Shown: positions 15,667 to 25,860, counted from the stretch's first letter. The stretch is 64,000 nt of DNA from Berkiella_A sp050252335 (GCA_050252335.1 JBFWLB010000006.1:17686-81685), one strand, 5' to 3'. Notes: a model not told the origin generated them from the sequence alone. Numbers and translations are program-made.

Positions 15667-17454
15667 ATGACCAGTGTGCAAAGCTTCAAAGCCAGTCAAA
15701 TTATTTCTTTAAGTTTTTTTACGATACTCTTTCCTCTTATTGGTGCGATTATTGTTGATTTGTCATTTCAATCATTGGTACCGCTTTGGGGTTGGATAAT
15801 TGCTGGAATTATTGCTGTTTACTCAATTGTGTTACTCAGAAAATTAAGAAAACAAGTAAAACGATATGAACAGCAATTGGCCAAAGAAAATCAAAGCAAA
15901 ACACTTTTTGAAGATGCAGAAAATTTAAATCCTATTTTTTTAAAAGGCTTTGAACAGGAGCTTCATGAAGCTCAGTTTGACGCACATATTCTTGACACGA
16001 CTCTTCCTGCAAATACGGAACAGGCCGTAGTGGAGCATTATTGTGTGCCACAATTATACGTTGCACCGACAGAATCCTTTGTTTCTTTAGAGTATTTTAT
16101 TAAGCGTTGTCAGAACGCAATTTTGGTTATTGATCATCAATCCAATATTCAATACCTTAATGTTGCTTTATTGCGTGTGCTTGGAAAAACAAAATCAGAG
16201 CTATCAAGCTGGAAAGGAAAATCACTGGATAGTTTAATAGACGATCAAGATGTACATCTGAAATCTCTATTGCATGAGGCTTTAAAAACGAAACAAAAAG
16301 CAAGATTTTTGCAAGAGCAAGATCCTTCTGCTGATTGGATTGTAACACCCTTAAAAGAAAAAAATGAATGGATTGGCTATGTATTAGAAGTGATAACACC
16401 TTCTAGAAATGAAAGAATAAGACTTGAAGACGCATTGAAAGAAACAACAACTAGATTAAGAAAAATCGAGGTTGAAATTGCTGCTTTTGTAAATGTTATT
16501 AGCGAGTCTCAGCTCTATTATCAAAAGAAAGGCCACTCTTATAAATCTCTACAAGAAGCTACTTTTGAACATCCCGTTTTGAAAAAAGGAATTGCTTCTG
16601 TTAAAAAACTGATTGATAAACTTATTGGAACGACACAGGAAATAACAGATTTAAAGCAAATGCTCCAGTCAAATGATACACAGCCTGTTCTGACGGCGAA
16701 TCAGACAAGTGTTTTGACACAAGCGATTTTAAGAAACCTTGAAGAATTTAAAAGAGAATGTCAGTCACTTTCACAACATCAAAAAGAGCATTCTCGCATA
16801 GTGAATGAACAAAAAGGTATCACACAGGGATTATCTGTGTCTTTAGACAAGGGCGCAGCTATCACAAAAGCATGTAGAGATAAAACATTATCAGGTTTTG
16901 AAACAGTTACTCTGATTGTTCAAAATTTGCATCAATTTGAATTACATTTAGGGGTGATGCTTGATATTTTGAGCAAAACGACGTTAAAGATACAGCAACG
17001 TGTTACAGATCAAGAAATTTCTAAAACATTGCAAACTTTTATGCAGTCTCTTACCGAGCAAATTAAGCAAGCAACTTTTCTCGCTCAAAAAAATAAACAT
17101 AGATTGACGATATTGATTCCAAGCTATGCTGGCCATCATTTTCAAATTGGAAAACTTCAAGCACAATGGCAAAATTGCCAAGATTTAATTGATACACAAG
17201 CACATTCATTATCTGAATGGAGAGCTTATCATAAGCAGATTGAAAAAAATGAGTGTGTTTTAAAGGAACGTATACAAGAATTGTTCAATCTTTCTGAGAA
17301 AATGCTGAGAAAAACTTTATTGTCTGAAAGTAAAACAATATCAAATGCATCTTCTTTTCATCAATTTGATGAAATTGTACTTGGGAAATCTGCTAAAACA
17401 CAAGATTTAGAAGATAGCTTGAACCTTACTATCCCTGAAAAAGACTTGTCATAA
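15667..17454 (+). CDS. Membrane-anchored PAS-domain coiled-coil protein
   Basis: 595 residues from the ATG at 15667, which has GAAAGG directly before it. The longer frame from a GTG at 15532 adds 45 Cys- and aromatic-rich residues that look non-coding. Two hydrophobic helices (about residues 12-31 and 37-57) are followed by a PAS domain at about 145-245 ('NAILVIDHQSNIQYLNVALLRVLGKTKSEL'). A long, mostly helical region then runs to the end. The layout recalls a chemoreceptor-like sensor, but the conserved methyl-accepting hairpin is not seen, nor any kinase, GGDEF, EAL or HTH output domain. It may signal through protein contacts or be a degenerate receptor. A weakly conserved output domain could have been missed. 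Confidence 0.7.
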   Translation: MTSVQSFKASQIISLSFFTILFPLIGAIIVDLSFQSLVPLWGWIIAGIIAVYSIVLLRKLRKQVKRYEQQLAKENQSKTLFEDAENLNPIFLKGFEQELHEAQFDAHILDTTLPANTEQAVVEHYCVPQLYVAPTESFVSLEYFIKRCQNAILVIDHQSNIQYLNVALLRVLGKTKSELSSWKGKSLDSLIDDQDVHLKSLLHEALKTKQKARFLQEQDPSADWIVTPLKEKNEWIGYVLEVITPSRNERIRLEDALKETTTRLRKIEVEIAAFVNVISESQLYYQKKGHSYKSLQEATFEHPVLKKGIASVKKLIDKLIGTTQEITDLKQMLQSNDTQPVLTANQTSVLTQAILRNLEEFKRECQSLSQHQKEHSRIVNEQKGITQGLSVSLDKGAAITKACRDKTLSGFETVTLIVQNLHQFELHLGVMLDILSKTTLKIQQRVTDQEISKTLQTFMQSLTEQIKQATFLAQKNKHRLTILIPSYAGHHFQIGKLQAQWQNCQDLIDTQAHSLSEWRAYHKQIEKNECVLKERIQELFNLSEKMLRKTLLSESKTISNASSFHQFDEIVLGKSAKTQDLEDSLNLTIPEKDLS

Positions 17455-17467
17455 GAGGCATAATTTT

Positions 17468-18043
17468 TTAGGGTTCGACACTTAAACTCAGCGTATTACC
17501 ACGTTGAGTAAAACTAACGTGTTTAAGCGCACTCATGCCGAGTAAAACCTCATCGCCATGCATGCTGGGGTTAATGCTTGCCCTCAAATGCTTGATAACA
17601 ATGTGTCCAATGACGAGCGACTCAATTTCAGTGTTGTAAATACTTACTTTTCCACCCGCGGTATTTGCAAAAGTTCTATATCCTTTTTTAAGATTTAATT
17701 TTTGTGCTAATTTTCCTGGAATTACAACATCTGTTGCACCCGTATCTAAGAGAAAAATAACAGGTTTCCCATTGATTTTGCCTTTGGCTAAATATTGGTT
17801 GTATACATTGCGCTCTATAATCGTTTGAGCTATACCATTGATTGTGGTTATCTTAGCTTGGGTATTTTTAGAGTTAAGATCTTTGGCCAACCAGCTGTCA
17901 AATAATACAGAAAATACAACAATTACCATCAGCCAGGCAAAAACAGCCATCCACAGCCCAAGCTGTGAGTGTGAAGGCTCTTCTGGAAGCGGTGGTATGT
18001 CATCATCATCTGGATCGTTGTAGGGTGCTGGTAATTTGTCCAC
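17468..18043 (-). CDS. Membrane-anchored retropepsin-like aspartic protease
   Basis: 191 residues. An acidic, proline-rich N-terminus ('PDDDDIPPLPEEP') is followed by one transmembrane helix (about residues 30-49). A retroviral-type aspartic protease domain then has the active-site motif 'VIFLLDTGATDVVIPGKLA' (about 94-112) and the later 'LLGMSALKHVSF' strand. This matches the bacterial clan AA family of single-domain membrane-tethered proteases, which act as dimers in the periplasm. Substrates are generally unknown. The gene is convergent with the PAS protein gene, with 13 bases between stops. Confidence 0.8.
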   Translation of the reverse strand: MDKLPAPYNDPDDDDIPPLPEEPSHSQLGLWMAVFAWLMVIVVFSVLFDSWLAKDLNSKNTQAKITTINGIAQTIIERNVYNQYLAKGKINGKPVIFLLDTGATDVVIPGKLAQKLNLKKGYRTFANTAGGKVSIYNTEIESLVIGHIVIKHLRASINPSMHGDEVLLGMSALKHVSFTQRGNTLSLSVEP

Positions 18044-18216
18044 GGGGCAAAACCTTGTTATAGTTAATTAACTAATCGGCATGTATTGCATATTACATAA
18101 TAGTTTAACGTCATCTTGGAGAGAATATAGGCTTAAGCGGCATTAAGGTGCTACGGTCTGATTTCTAAATTTGTTATAATACTGAAAGACATAATTATAA
18201 TGCCGCCTAACATAAA

Positions 18217-18783
18217 ATGCAGATTGATTCAAAAACAGGGCTTTTAAGTGCAGCGCAATATTTTGCATCTCCAAATCAAGACGAGCGCCCTGAAAAAGAG
18301 AAAGTAAGCTTACTCGTTATCCATAACATCAGTTTACCGCCTAATCAATTTTCAGGGGATGATGTAAAAGATTTTTTTTTAAATCAATTGAATGTCGCCA
18401 AACATCCCTATTACCAGACGATTGGCCATCTTAGGGTATCGAGTCATTTATGGATTCGTAGAACAGGGGAAATATTGCAATTTGTGCCTTTTCATCGACG
18501 TGCTTGGCATGCGGGAGCGTCAGATTTTCAAGGTAGAAAAGAATGTAATGATTTTTCAATTGGTATTGAATTAGAAGGGACAGACAAGGTTCCTTTCACT
18601 GAGATCCAATATACACAATTAGTGGCTTGTACACATGCGATCATGCAAGCTTATCCTGCTATAACACCGTATGCGGTAGTGGGACATGAAGACATAGCGC
18701 CAGGACGTAAAACCGATCCAGGCCCCTTATTTGACTGGTCGCATTACCGAGCGCAGATACTGGCGCCAAAGGCTTCAGTTTAA
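18217..18783 (+). CDS. ampD: 1,6-anhydro-N-acetylmuramyl-L-alanine amidase
   Basis: 188 residues of the cytoplasmic zinc amidase that removes the stem peptide from anhydro-muropeptides during peptidoglycan recycling. The zinc and catalytic motifs are present: 'LLVIHNISLPP', 'HRRAWHAGASDF', 'NDFSIGIELEG' and 'AVVGHEDIAPGRKTDPGPLFDW'. The last matches the AmpD subfamily rather than the larger outer-membrane AmiD enzymes. Length is typical and no signal peptide is seen. It lies 49 bases upstream of aceE. In enterics, loss of AmpD derepresses AmpC; no ampR or ampC is in this window. Confidence 0.92.
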   Translation: MQIDSKTGLLSAAQYFASPNQDERPEKEKVSLLVIHNISLPPNQFSGDDVKDFFLNQLNVAKHPYYQTIGHLRVSSHLWIRRTGEILQFVPFHRRAWHAGASDFQGRKECNDFSIGIELEGTDKVPFTEIQYTQLVACTHAIMQAYPAITPYAVVGHEDIAPGRKTDPGPLFDWSHYRAQILAPKASV

Positions 18784-18832
18784 ATAATGATTTATTAATT
18801 TATTAGTTTGAAAGAAGAAGGACGGAAAGGGT

Positions 18833-21490
18833 ATGCAAAGACCTGATGATCTTGATCCAACAGAAACCCAAGAGTGGTTAGATGCCTTAGATTCAGTAGT
18901 AAAAAACAGTGGTGCTACGCGCGCGCAATATCTGTTGGATAAATTAAGCTACTATGCCAGCTTAAAAGGATGTCGTTCAGAACAGCATAAAAATACACCT
19001 TATTGCAATACTATTTCTGTGCAGGAACAGCCCAGTGTGGAAGGTGATCCTGAAACAGAAGAAAGAGCGCGAGCACTTATTCGTTGGAATGCCATGGCTA
19101 TGGTGGTGCGTGCACAAAAAGTAGATAGCAGTTTAGGCGGGCATATTGGTACCTTTGCTTCCTCTGCAACTCTCTATGATGTTGGCTTTAATCACTTTTG
19201 GCGGGGACCTAATCATCCCACTGGCGGAGATCTACTCTACATCCAAGGGCATGCGTCACCTGGTATTTATGCACGTTCTTATTTGGAAGGTCAAATTACG
19301 GAAGAACAGTTGGTGCATTTTCGTAGAGAAGTAGATGGTAAAGGTTTGTCATCTTATCCTCACCCTTGGTTAATGCCACACTATTGGCAATTTCCAACCG
19401 TTTCAATGGGATTAGGGGCTTTACAAGCCATCTATCAAGCACGCTTCATGAGATACATGGAAAATAGGGGCTTTGTTGAAAAATCCGATCGAAAAGTTTG
19501 GTGTTTCTGCGGTGATGGTGAAATGGATGAACCTGAATCTCTTGGTGGTTTATCATTAGCGGGTAGAGAACATTTGGACAATCTTGTCATTGTTATTAAC
19601 TGTAATTTGCAACGTTTGGATGGTCCAGTAAGAGGCAATAGTAAAATCATTCAAGAGTTAGAAACCGTATTTCGTGGTGCAAATTGGAACGTTATCAAAG
19701 TCATCTGGGGTGATAGTTGGGATCCTTTATTTGCTGCTGACAGAGATGGCTTATTGCTCAAGCGCATGGAAGAAGCAGTTGATGGTGATTATCAAAATTA
19801 TAAAGCAAAAGGTGGCGCTTATACGCGCGAACATTTCTTTGGCAAATATCCAGAGCTGAAAAAGCTCGTTGAGCATTTATCCGATGATGATATTTGGCGC
19901 TTAAGCCGTGGTGGTCATGACCCACAGAAAATATTTGCAGCTTATCGTAGTGCCTCCTTACATAAAGGACAGCCAACCGTTATTTTGGCTAAAACAGTTA
20001 AAGGTTATGGTTTAGGCGCGGCTGGTGAAGCGCAAAATATTGCTCATAATGTGAAAAAAGTAAGCACAGAAGATTTAAAAATCTTTAGAGATCGTTTCCA
20101 TTTACCTATTTCTGATGAAGAGATAGAAGCGGTACCTTTCTATAATCCTGGTGAAAATAACTCTGCCATCAAATATATGAAAGAGAGAAGGAAGCAGTTA
20201 GGTGGTAGTTTGCCTCATCGTCATGCGAGCGTAGATGAAAAGCTTGAAATTCCTGCGTTAGAGTCTTTTGCTGCGCAATTACAGGGCACCAAAGACAGGG
20301 AAATTTCAACAACAATGGCTTTTGTGCGCATTTTGTCGCAACTTGTTAAAGATAAGAGCATTGGTAAGCGAATTGTGCCTATTGTGCCTGATGAAGCGCG
20401 TACTTTTGGTATGGAAGGTTTGTTTAGACAAATTGGGATCTATTCTAGTGTTGGCCAAATGTATCAGCCTGTGGATGCCGATCAGGTGATGTATTACAAA
20501 GAAGCAATAGATGGGCAAATTCTGGAAGAGGGTATTAATGAACCCGGTGCTTTTTGTTCTTGGATAGCAGCTGCTACCTCTTATAGCACCTATCAAAAAA
20601 CAATGATTCCTTTTTATATTTATTATTCAATGTTTGGTTTTCAACGCATTGGGGATTTAGCATGGGCGGCGGGTGATTCGCGTGCCAAAGGATTTTTATT
20701 GGGGGGTACTGCTGGTAGAACAACACTCAACGGAGAAGGCTTGCAGCATCAGGACGGCCATAGTCATATTTTAGCTGGTACCATTCCTAATTGTGTTACT
20801 TATGATCCTACTTATTCTTATGAGTTGGCCGTTATCATTCAGCATGGTTTAAAACGCATGTATGAGGATAATGAGAATTTATATTTCTATATTACGCTCA
20901 TGAATGAAAATTATGTACATCCAGATATGCCGCAAGGTGTTGAGGAAGGCATTATCAAAGGTATGTATTTGCTTCAAAAAGCAAAGAAAACACAAAAATG
21001 TCATGTGCAATTGATGGGTTCTGGTACTATTTTGCTTGAAGTATTAAAAGCAGTAGAACTTTTAGAGCAATATCAAGTAAGTGCTGATGTTTGGAGTGTG
21101 ACAAGTATTAATGAGCTGAGAAAAGATGCCTTGACGGTTGCAAGATATAATCTCTTAAACCCTGAAAAGAGCAAGAAATTGAGCTATGTAGAAACACTCT
21201 TAAAAGACGCACAAGGCCCAGTGATAGCCGCAACAGATTATATGAAATCTTATGTAGATGGGATTCACCCATTTATTAAGCAACGCTTTTATGCCTTGGG
21301 CACAGATGGCTTTGGGCGTAGTGATACACGTAGTCGCCTGCGTAAGCATTTTGAAGTAGATAGTCATATGATTGCTTATACGGCACTGGTAGGACTATTT
21401 GAAGAGGGTAAAATTGATCAGAAGATCTTGTTGAAAGCTAGAGAAGCTTTAGAGATTGCGCCTGATAAACTTGATCCTAGATTTTTGTAA
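18833..21490 (+). CDS. aceE: Pyruvate dehydrogenase E1 component (homodimeric)
   Basis: 885 residues, the usual length for the gammaproteobacterial AceE. This thiamine-diphosphate enzyme decarboxylates pyruvate and acetylates the lipoyl arm of AceF. Recognisable blocks are 'RALIRWNAMAMVVRAQK', 'GGHIGTFASSATLYDVGFNHF', 'YIQGHASPGIYARSYLEG', the ThDP-binding 'CFCGDGEMDEPESLGGLSLA' with 'INCNLQRLDGPVRGN', and 'GRTTLNGEGLQHQDGHSH'. A strong GGACGGAAAGG ribosome site precedes the ATG. aceF follows 14 bases later and lpd after another gap, so the three subunits of the complex are encoded together. No pdhR-type regulator gene is present upstream. Confidence 0.97.
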   Translation: MQRPDDLDPTETQEWLDALDSVVKNSGATRAQYLLDKLSYYASLKGCRSEQHKNTPYCNTISVQEQPSVEGDPETEERARALIRWNAMAMVVRAQKVDSSLGGHIGTFASSATLYDVGFNHFWRGPNHPTGGDLLYIQGHASPGIYARSYLEGQITEEQLVHFRREVDGKGLSSYPHPWLMPHYWQFPTVSMGLGALQAIYQARFMRYMENRGFVEKSDRKVWCFCGDGEMDEPESLGGLSLAGREHLDNLVIVINCNLQRLDGPVRGNSKIIQELETVFRGANWNVIKVIWGDSWDPLFAADRDGLLLKRMEEAVDGDYQNYKAKGGAYTREHFFGKYPELKKLVEHLSDDDIWRLSRGGHDPQKIFAAYRSASLHKGQPTVILAKTVKGYGLGAAGEAQNIAHNVKKVSTEDLKIFRDRFHLPISDEEIEAVPFYNPGENNSAIKYMKERRKQLGGSLPHRHASVDEKLEIPALESFAAQLQGTKDREISTTMAFVRILSQLVKDKSIGKRIVPIVPDEARTFGMEGLFRQIGIYSSVGQMYQPVDADQVMYYKEAIDGQILEEGINEPGAFCSWIAAATSYSTYQKTMIPFYIYYSMFGFQRIGDLAWAAGDSRAKGFLLGGTAGRTTLNGEGLQHQDGHSHILAGTIPNCVTYDPTYSYELAVIIQHGLKRMYEDNENLYFYITLMNENYVHPDMPQGVEEGIIKGMYLLQKAKKTQKCHVQLMGSGTILLEVLKAVELLEQYQVSADVWSVTSINELRKDALTVARYNLLNPEKSKKLSYVETLLKDAQGPVIAATDYMKSYVDGIHPFIKQRFYALGTDGFGRSDTRSRLRKHFEVDSHMIAYTALVGLFEEGKIDQKILLKAREALEIAPDKLDPRFL

Positions 21491-21504
21491 AAGCGGAGAA
21501 TACA

Positions 21505-23145
21505 TTGAGTGCTTTAGAAGATATCAGAGTTCCTAACATTGGTGATTTTCAGGGTGTTGAAGTCATTGAGCTTTTAGTAAAAGTGGGTGATGTGCTTGCA
21601 GCAGAAGATCCACTCCTTACCTTGGAAACAGAAAAGGCAACGATGGATATACCTTGCCCTATGGCAGGGGTTGTCGATGCTATTTTGGTAAAAGCAGGTG
21701 ATAAAGTATCGCAAGGTGATGTGATTCTAAAGCTCAAAGCGACAGCCAATGAAGGAAGAAATACACAAAAAGATGAGCAAAAAGATGAGATAAAAATCGA
21801 ATCTTCTGCGCCTGTTGCAGTAGAGCAACAGCCGCAATCAGCCTCTACTGCACAAGCAGAGACGTCTACTCGCAGCATGATTATAAGCTTGCCACAAGCG
21901 GATGATTTTAAAAATGTAACGGTTATTGAAATCTTAGTAAAAGCTGGTGATGAAATTACTAAAGATCAATCAATTATTGCGCTTGAAAGTGAAAAAGCAA
22001 GCTTAGAGCTGCCTAGCCAAGAAGCGGGTGTAATAGAAGAAATTTTTGTAAAAGTGGGGGATAAAGCAAATCCTGGCACAAAAATATTGAAAATGTTGGC
22101 AAAAGTAGAAGTATCTGCTGTACCACTTCAAAAGACATCAACAGTAGAGCCTGCTGAGAAAATTGCCGCACCGGTTGCACAAGCTGCGCAAGTAACAACG
22201 CAAACATCTCCTGCTGTTGTTTCTGTGCAAAGCGGAAAGGGGAGTAGTCGTAGCGGTCATGCGGGACCTGCAACACGCAAATTAGCGCGTGTATTAGGCG
22301 TGGATTTGTCAAAGGTTTCGGGGAGTGGGCACAAAGGCCGTATTACGACTCAAGACATAGAGCAATATGTAAAAGCTTATTTACAAAAGCAACCTGAATC
22401 TACTGGTACAGGTATTCCGCCTATTCCTGCTCAAGATTTTAGCCAATTTGGAGAGATTGAGATAAAGTCATTGTCACGGATTAAGAAGCTAACTGCTCGA
22501 AACATGTCGCGTAATTGGTTGAATATTCCTCATGTTACTCAATTTGATGAAGCAGACATTACTGAATTAGAGAAGTTTAGAAAAGGAAATAAGCAGGCGG
22601 CACAAGATAAGGGTATTAGTTTAACGCCGGTTAGTTTTATTATCAAAGCAGTTGTGTCTGCGCTTAAAACTTTTCCTCAGTTTAATGCTTCACTTTCTGA
22701 AAATGGTGAAGAGCTGGTATATAAAAAATATTTTAATATTGGTGTTGCTGTGGATACACCCAATGGTCTGTTAGTTCCTGTTCTAAAGGATGCGGATGCT
22801 AAAGGATTATTTGAGATTGCCAAAGAAATAGGTGAGCTGAGTGAAAAAGCAAGAAAAGGTGAGTTAAAAGCTGCAGAAATGCAAGGCAATACCTTTACAA
22901 TCACCAGCTTAGGTAATTTAGGTGGAACGCAATTTACACCTATTATCAATGCACCAGATGTTGCAATTTTAGGTGTTTCGCGCTTAAGCACAAAAGCAGT
23001 ATGGTTAAATGAACAATTTATGCCAAGACAAATGTTGCCGTTAGCACTTTCTTATGATCATCGGGTCATTGATGGGGTTGAAGGTGCAAAATTTATGACG
23101 CATATTTGTACGAAGTTACAAGATATACGCAAGTTATTATTATAG
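21505..23145 (+). CDS. aceF: Pyruvate dehydrogenase E2, dihydrolipoamide acetyltransferase
   Basis: 546 residues, starting with TTG at 21505 behind a GCGGAG ribosome site. Two lipoyl domains carry the lipoylated lysines in 'ETEKATMDIP' (about residue 42) and 'ESEKASLELP' (about 165). They are separated by Ala/Gln/Glu-rich flexible linkers. A peripheral-subunit-binding domain ('ATRKLARVLGVDLSKVSGSGHKGRITTQDI') precedes the catalytic domain, which ends with 'SYDHRVIDGVEGAKF'. E. coli AceF has three lipoyl domains; two is common elsewhere. The protein forms the core of the complex and transfers acetyl groups to CoA. Confidence 0.96.
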   Translation: MSALEDIRVPNIGDFQGVEVIELLVKVGDVLAAEDPLLTLETEKATMDIPCPMAGVVDAILVKAGDKVSQGDVILKLKATANEGRNTQKDEQKDEIKIESSAPVAVEQQPQSASTAQAETSTRSMIISLPQADDFKNVTVIEILVKAGDEITKDQSIIALESEKASLELPSQEAGVIEEIFVKVGDKANPGTKILKMLAKVEVSAVPLQKTSTVEPAEKIAAPVAQAAQVTTQTSPAVVSVQSGKGSSRSGHAGPATRKLARVLGVDLSKVSGSGHKGRITTQDIEQYVKAYLQKQPESTGTGIPPIPAQDFSQFGEIEIKSLSRIKKLTARNMSRNWLNIPHVTQFDEADITELEKFRKGNKQAAQDKGISLTPVSFIIKAVVSALKTFPQFNASLSENGEELVYKKYFNIGVAVDTPNGLLVPVLKDADAKGLFEIAKEIGELSEKARKGELKAAEMQGNTFTITSLGNLGGTQFTPIINAPDVAILGVSRLSTKAVWLNEQFMPRQMLPLALSYDHRVIDGVEGAKFMTHICTKLQDIRKLLL

Positions 23146-23299
23146 TCTTCACATATGAATTTTCTGGGGGCGGGGGGCTTCGCCATCTCGCAATTCTCAT
23201 GTACTTTTATGGGAGTGAAGGTTACTCGAGGCTTGACGCTTACCAGGCATCATGTGTTGTGACTATTAGATTAAATGATAAATAAAAAGAGGTGAAAAT

Positions 23300-24724
23300 A
23301 TGGCTGACGTTATCAAAGCCAAGGTAGTTGTAATTGGTAGTGGTCCTGGTGGCTATAGCGCCGCTTTTCGAGCAGCCGATTTGTTGGGTGAAGGTGTTGT
23401 GCTGGTTGAGCGCTATGAAGAGTTGGGTGGTGTATGTTTGAATGTGGGTTGTATCCCCTCAAAAGCGCTGCTTCATACAGCAAATATTATTAATGAAACC
23501 AAAGAAATGGCAAAACATGGTGTTGATTTTGGTGCGCCTAACATTAACATCGATAAAGTTAGAGAACACAAAAATGGTGTAGTGAAAAAGCTAAATGTTG
23601 GCTTGAAACAAATGGCTAAACTTCGCAAAGTGACAGTTGTTCATGGCGAAGCAAAATTTAGTGGTTCACATACATTGATGGTTTCTGGCAGCAAACAAAC
23701 AACCATTGAATTTGAACATGCTATTATTGCTGCGGGCTCTAGACCGGTTCATTTACCGTTCTTACCTAAACCTAAAGATGATCCACGTGTTTTAGATTCT
23801 ACCGGTGCTTTGGAATTAAGAGAAATTCCTAAGAAAATGCTTGTTATCGGTGGTGGTATTATTGGTATGGAAATGGCCACTGTCTATCATGCCTTAGGCA
23901 GTGAAATTGATGTGGTTGAATTAACTGATTTTGTCTTGCCAGGTGTGGATAAAGACATTGCAACACCTTTTTATAAATTTGTGCAAAAGCGCTACAAAAA
24001 TATTTGGCTTAGCACTAAAGTGGTTAAGGCTGAAGCTAAAAAAGATGGTATTTGGGTTCACTTTGAAGGTAAAGATGCGCCTAAAGATCCGGTTCGTTAT
24101 GACTATGTTTTACAATCTGTTGGTCGTATCCCAAATGGTAAAATGTTAGATGCAGAAAAAGCAGGCGTTCAGGTTGATGAGCGTGGTTTTATTGCAACAG
24201 ATAAGCAAATGCGCACAAACGTGCCACATATTTTTGCCATTGGTGATATTGTGGGACAACCTATGTTGGCACACAAAGCTGTTCCAGAAGGTCGATTGGC
24301 AGCAGAAGTGATTGCCGGCAAGAAACATTTCTTTGACGCAAAATGTATTCCAAGTGTTGCTTATACCGATCCTGAAGTGGCATGGGTGGGACTCACAGAA
24401 GCAGAAGCCAAAGCGCAAAATATTGATTACGATAAAGGTGTTTATCCTTGGGCAGCGAGTGGTCGTGCGATTGGTTTGGGCAGAGAAGAGGGCTTAACCA
24501 AAGTGATTTTCTGTAATAAAACTCATCGCGTTTTAGGGGCCGCAGTTGTCGGTGTACATGCGGGTGACTTAATTTCTGAAATGGCACTAGCTATTGAAAT
24601 GGGATGTGAAGCAGAAGATCTCGCGTTGACTATCCATCCTCATCCAACCTTGTCTGAAACTTTGATGCAAGCAGCAGAGGTGTATGAGGGTACTGTGACA
24701 GATTTGCCTAATAAGAAGAAATAA
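23300..24724 (+). CDS. lpd: Dihydrolipoamide dehydrogenase (E3)
   Basis: 474 residues of the FAD flavoprotein that reoxidises dihydrolipoamide for pyruvate dehydrogenase and related complexes. It has the FAD site 'VVVIGSGPGGYSAAFRAADL', the redox disulphide 'GGVCLNVGCIPSKALLH', the NAD site 'MLVIGGGIIGMEMATVYHALG', 'IFAIGDIVGQPMLAHKA' and the C-terminal catalytic 'HPHPTLSETLMQAAE'. An AGAGGTG ribosome site precedes the ATG. The 154-bp gap after aceF is large enough for its own promoter (a TTGAC is visible near 23234), so E3 may be made independently for 2-oxoglutarate dehydrogenase as well. Confidence 0.97.
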   Translation: MADVIKAKVVVIGSGPGGYSAAFRAADLLGEGVVLVERYEELGGVCLNVGCIPSKALLHTANIINETKEMAKHGVDFGAPNINIDKVREHKNGVVKKLNVGLKQMAKLRKVTVVHGEAKFSGSHTLMVSGSKQTTIEFEHAIIAAGSRPVHLPFLPKPKDDPRVLDSTGALELREIPKKMLVIGGGIIGMEMATVYHALGSEIDVVELTDFVLPGVDKDIATPFYKFVQKRYKNIWLSTKVVKAEAKKDGIWVHFEGKDAPKDPVRYDYVLQSVGRIPNGKMLDAEKAGVQVDERGFIATDKQMRTNVPHIFAIGDIVGQPMLAHKAVPEGRLAAEVIAGKKHFFDAKCIPSVAYTDPEVAWVGLTEAEAKAQNIDYDKGVYPWAASGRAIGLGREEGLTKVIFCNKTHRVLGAAVVGVHAGDLISEMALAIEMGCEAEDLALTIHPHPTLSETLMQAAEVYEGTVTDLPNKKK

Positions 24725-24772
24725 AATCTTTATGAGAAGCTGGATCAAGAATTACTATTTTTGAGACAGCTT

Positions 24773-25690
24773 CTAATCTCTTATCTGATGTGCCCAATTC
24801 AGTTTTTTTGCTATCTTTTCTGATATTTTTATTAGGCATTCCATCACAATCAAAGAAGCTATCAGTCCCAATATTGCTTCAAGTGCTAGATACCTTGTGA
24901 TTATGGTTACTTTTAGAAGTAATACACCTGTTATCAATAATAAGAGTATGAATAATCTTCGTTTGGCTTGTAGCAAAGGGATACTGACAATATATAAAAA
25001 TATCCCCTGTAATGCGTATTTGTAGAAGACATCGCTCTCGAATGATGACCAATTATGCAGTACTTCTTGTATCGGTTTAATAGCAGATTTGAGATGAGTG
25101 GGATGCAAGGTTGGCACATAGGGATAGAGGTGGTAAAGCACCCAAATAATCATAAGTACAAAAGCAAAAACTTGTAAAAGGCGGGATGAATAGTCGATTT
25201 TTACGGTCAAGTGAAATTGGTTTTCCCAAAAACGAAAAGTCGCAATAAAAATGAGCCCAATAAAAGAGCCTATGAGTCCACTGCTTGCGTTTAAAGCAAT
25301 GTCTAATAAAGAGCTTACACGAATAGGATTATAGATTTGTACTGTTTCCATACAAGTACATAACAGCAGTGCAAATAAAAAGCTGGCCAGCATGCATCTT
25401 AGTAGAGATTTTTTTTCAAGATGATAAATGAGCGTAATTAAAAAACCCAAAGGTATATATAGTAATAAATTCTGCACAATATCGAAGAGGAAAACGCGGT
25501 GTTGCCATCCATAAAGTAGCGCATAGGGAAAGGGTTTTTGTGGTGCTTGCCAATCGTCAAGCGGAATGATGGAGACAAAAACAATGAAGGCTGTGTAAAT
25601 AAATACGCCCGCCACAAATAGTTGTTTGGCCAACTTTTTTGAGCGTTCTGATCGACAGCAAAGATTGGAGAAAGAATTAGAAAGTTGCAT
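24773..25690 (-). CDS. VanZ-like integral membrane protein
   Basis: 305 residues with about seven hydrophobic segments. The N-terminal half has the VanZ-type layout: a first helix followed by 'FVSIIPLDDWQAPQKPFP', then 'FDIVQNLLLYIPLGFLITLIY', and 'SLLDIALNASSGLIGSFIGLIF' with the conserved D-x-x-x-N pattern. VanZ proteins are linked to low-level teicoplanin resistance, but most bacterial members have no proven function. The C-terminal half adds further membrane helices with no recognised domain. The gene is convergent with lpd. It is likely an inner-membrane protein; the role is unknown. Confidence 0.65.
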   Translation of the reverse strand: MQLSNSFSNLCCRSERSKKLAKQLFVAGVFIYTAFIVFVSIIPLDDWQAPQKPFPYALLYGWQHRVFLFDIVQNLLLYIPLGFLITLIYHLEKKSLLRCMLASFLFALLLCTCMETVQIYNPIRVSSLLDIALNASSGLIGSFIGLIFIATFRFWENQFHLTVKIDYSSRLLQVFAFVLMIIWVLYHLYPYVPTLHPTHLKSAIKPIQEVLHNWSSFESDVFYKYALQGIFLYIVSIPLLQAKRRLFILLLLITGVLLLKVTIITRYLALEAILGLIASLIVMECLIKISEKIAKKLNWAHQIRD

Positions 25691-25860
25691 ACCCCAAGTA
25701 TATGCAATTGTAGGGCGTCTTGCTTTAGTTGATTTGCTTGTATCGAGGCTAGTTTGATACTGTTATTTTCCCTATAATAGATTTTCTTAGAAGTTTGCCT
25801 TCTCCCTCATTCGGGAATTCAATTCTTGGCTTGAATTAATTTTACTTAAAAGTGAGAGTT

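Noticed and set aside
23150..23235. G-rich stretch between aceF and lpd, and a similar one near 47740 before ftsK
   Set aside because: Both contain GGGG-x-GGGGGGCT, but beyond that I could not align them convincingly, and no inverted repeat or gene is present, so I do not call a repeat family.
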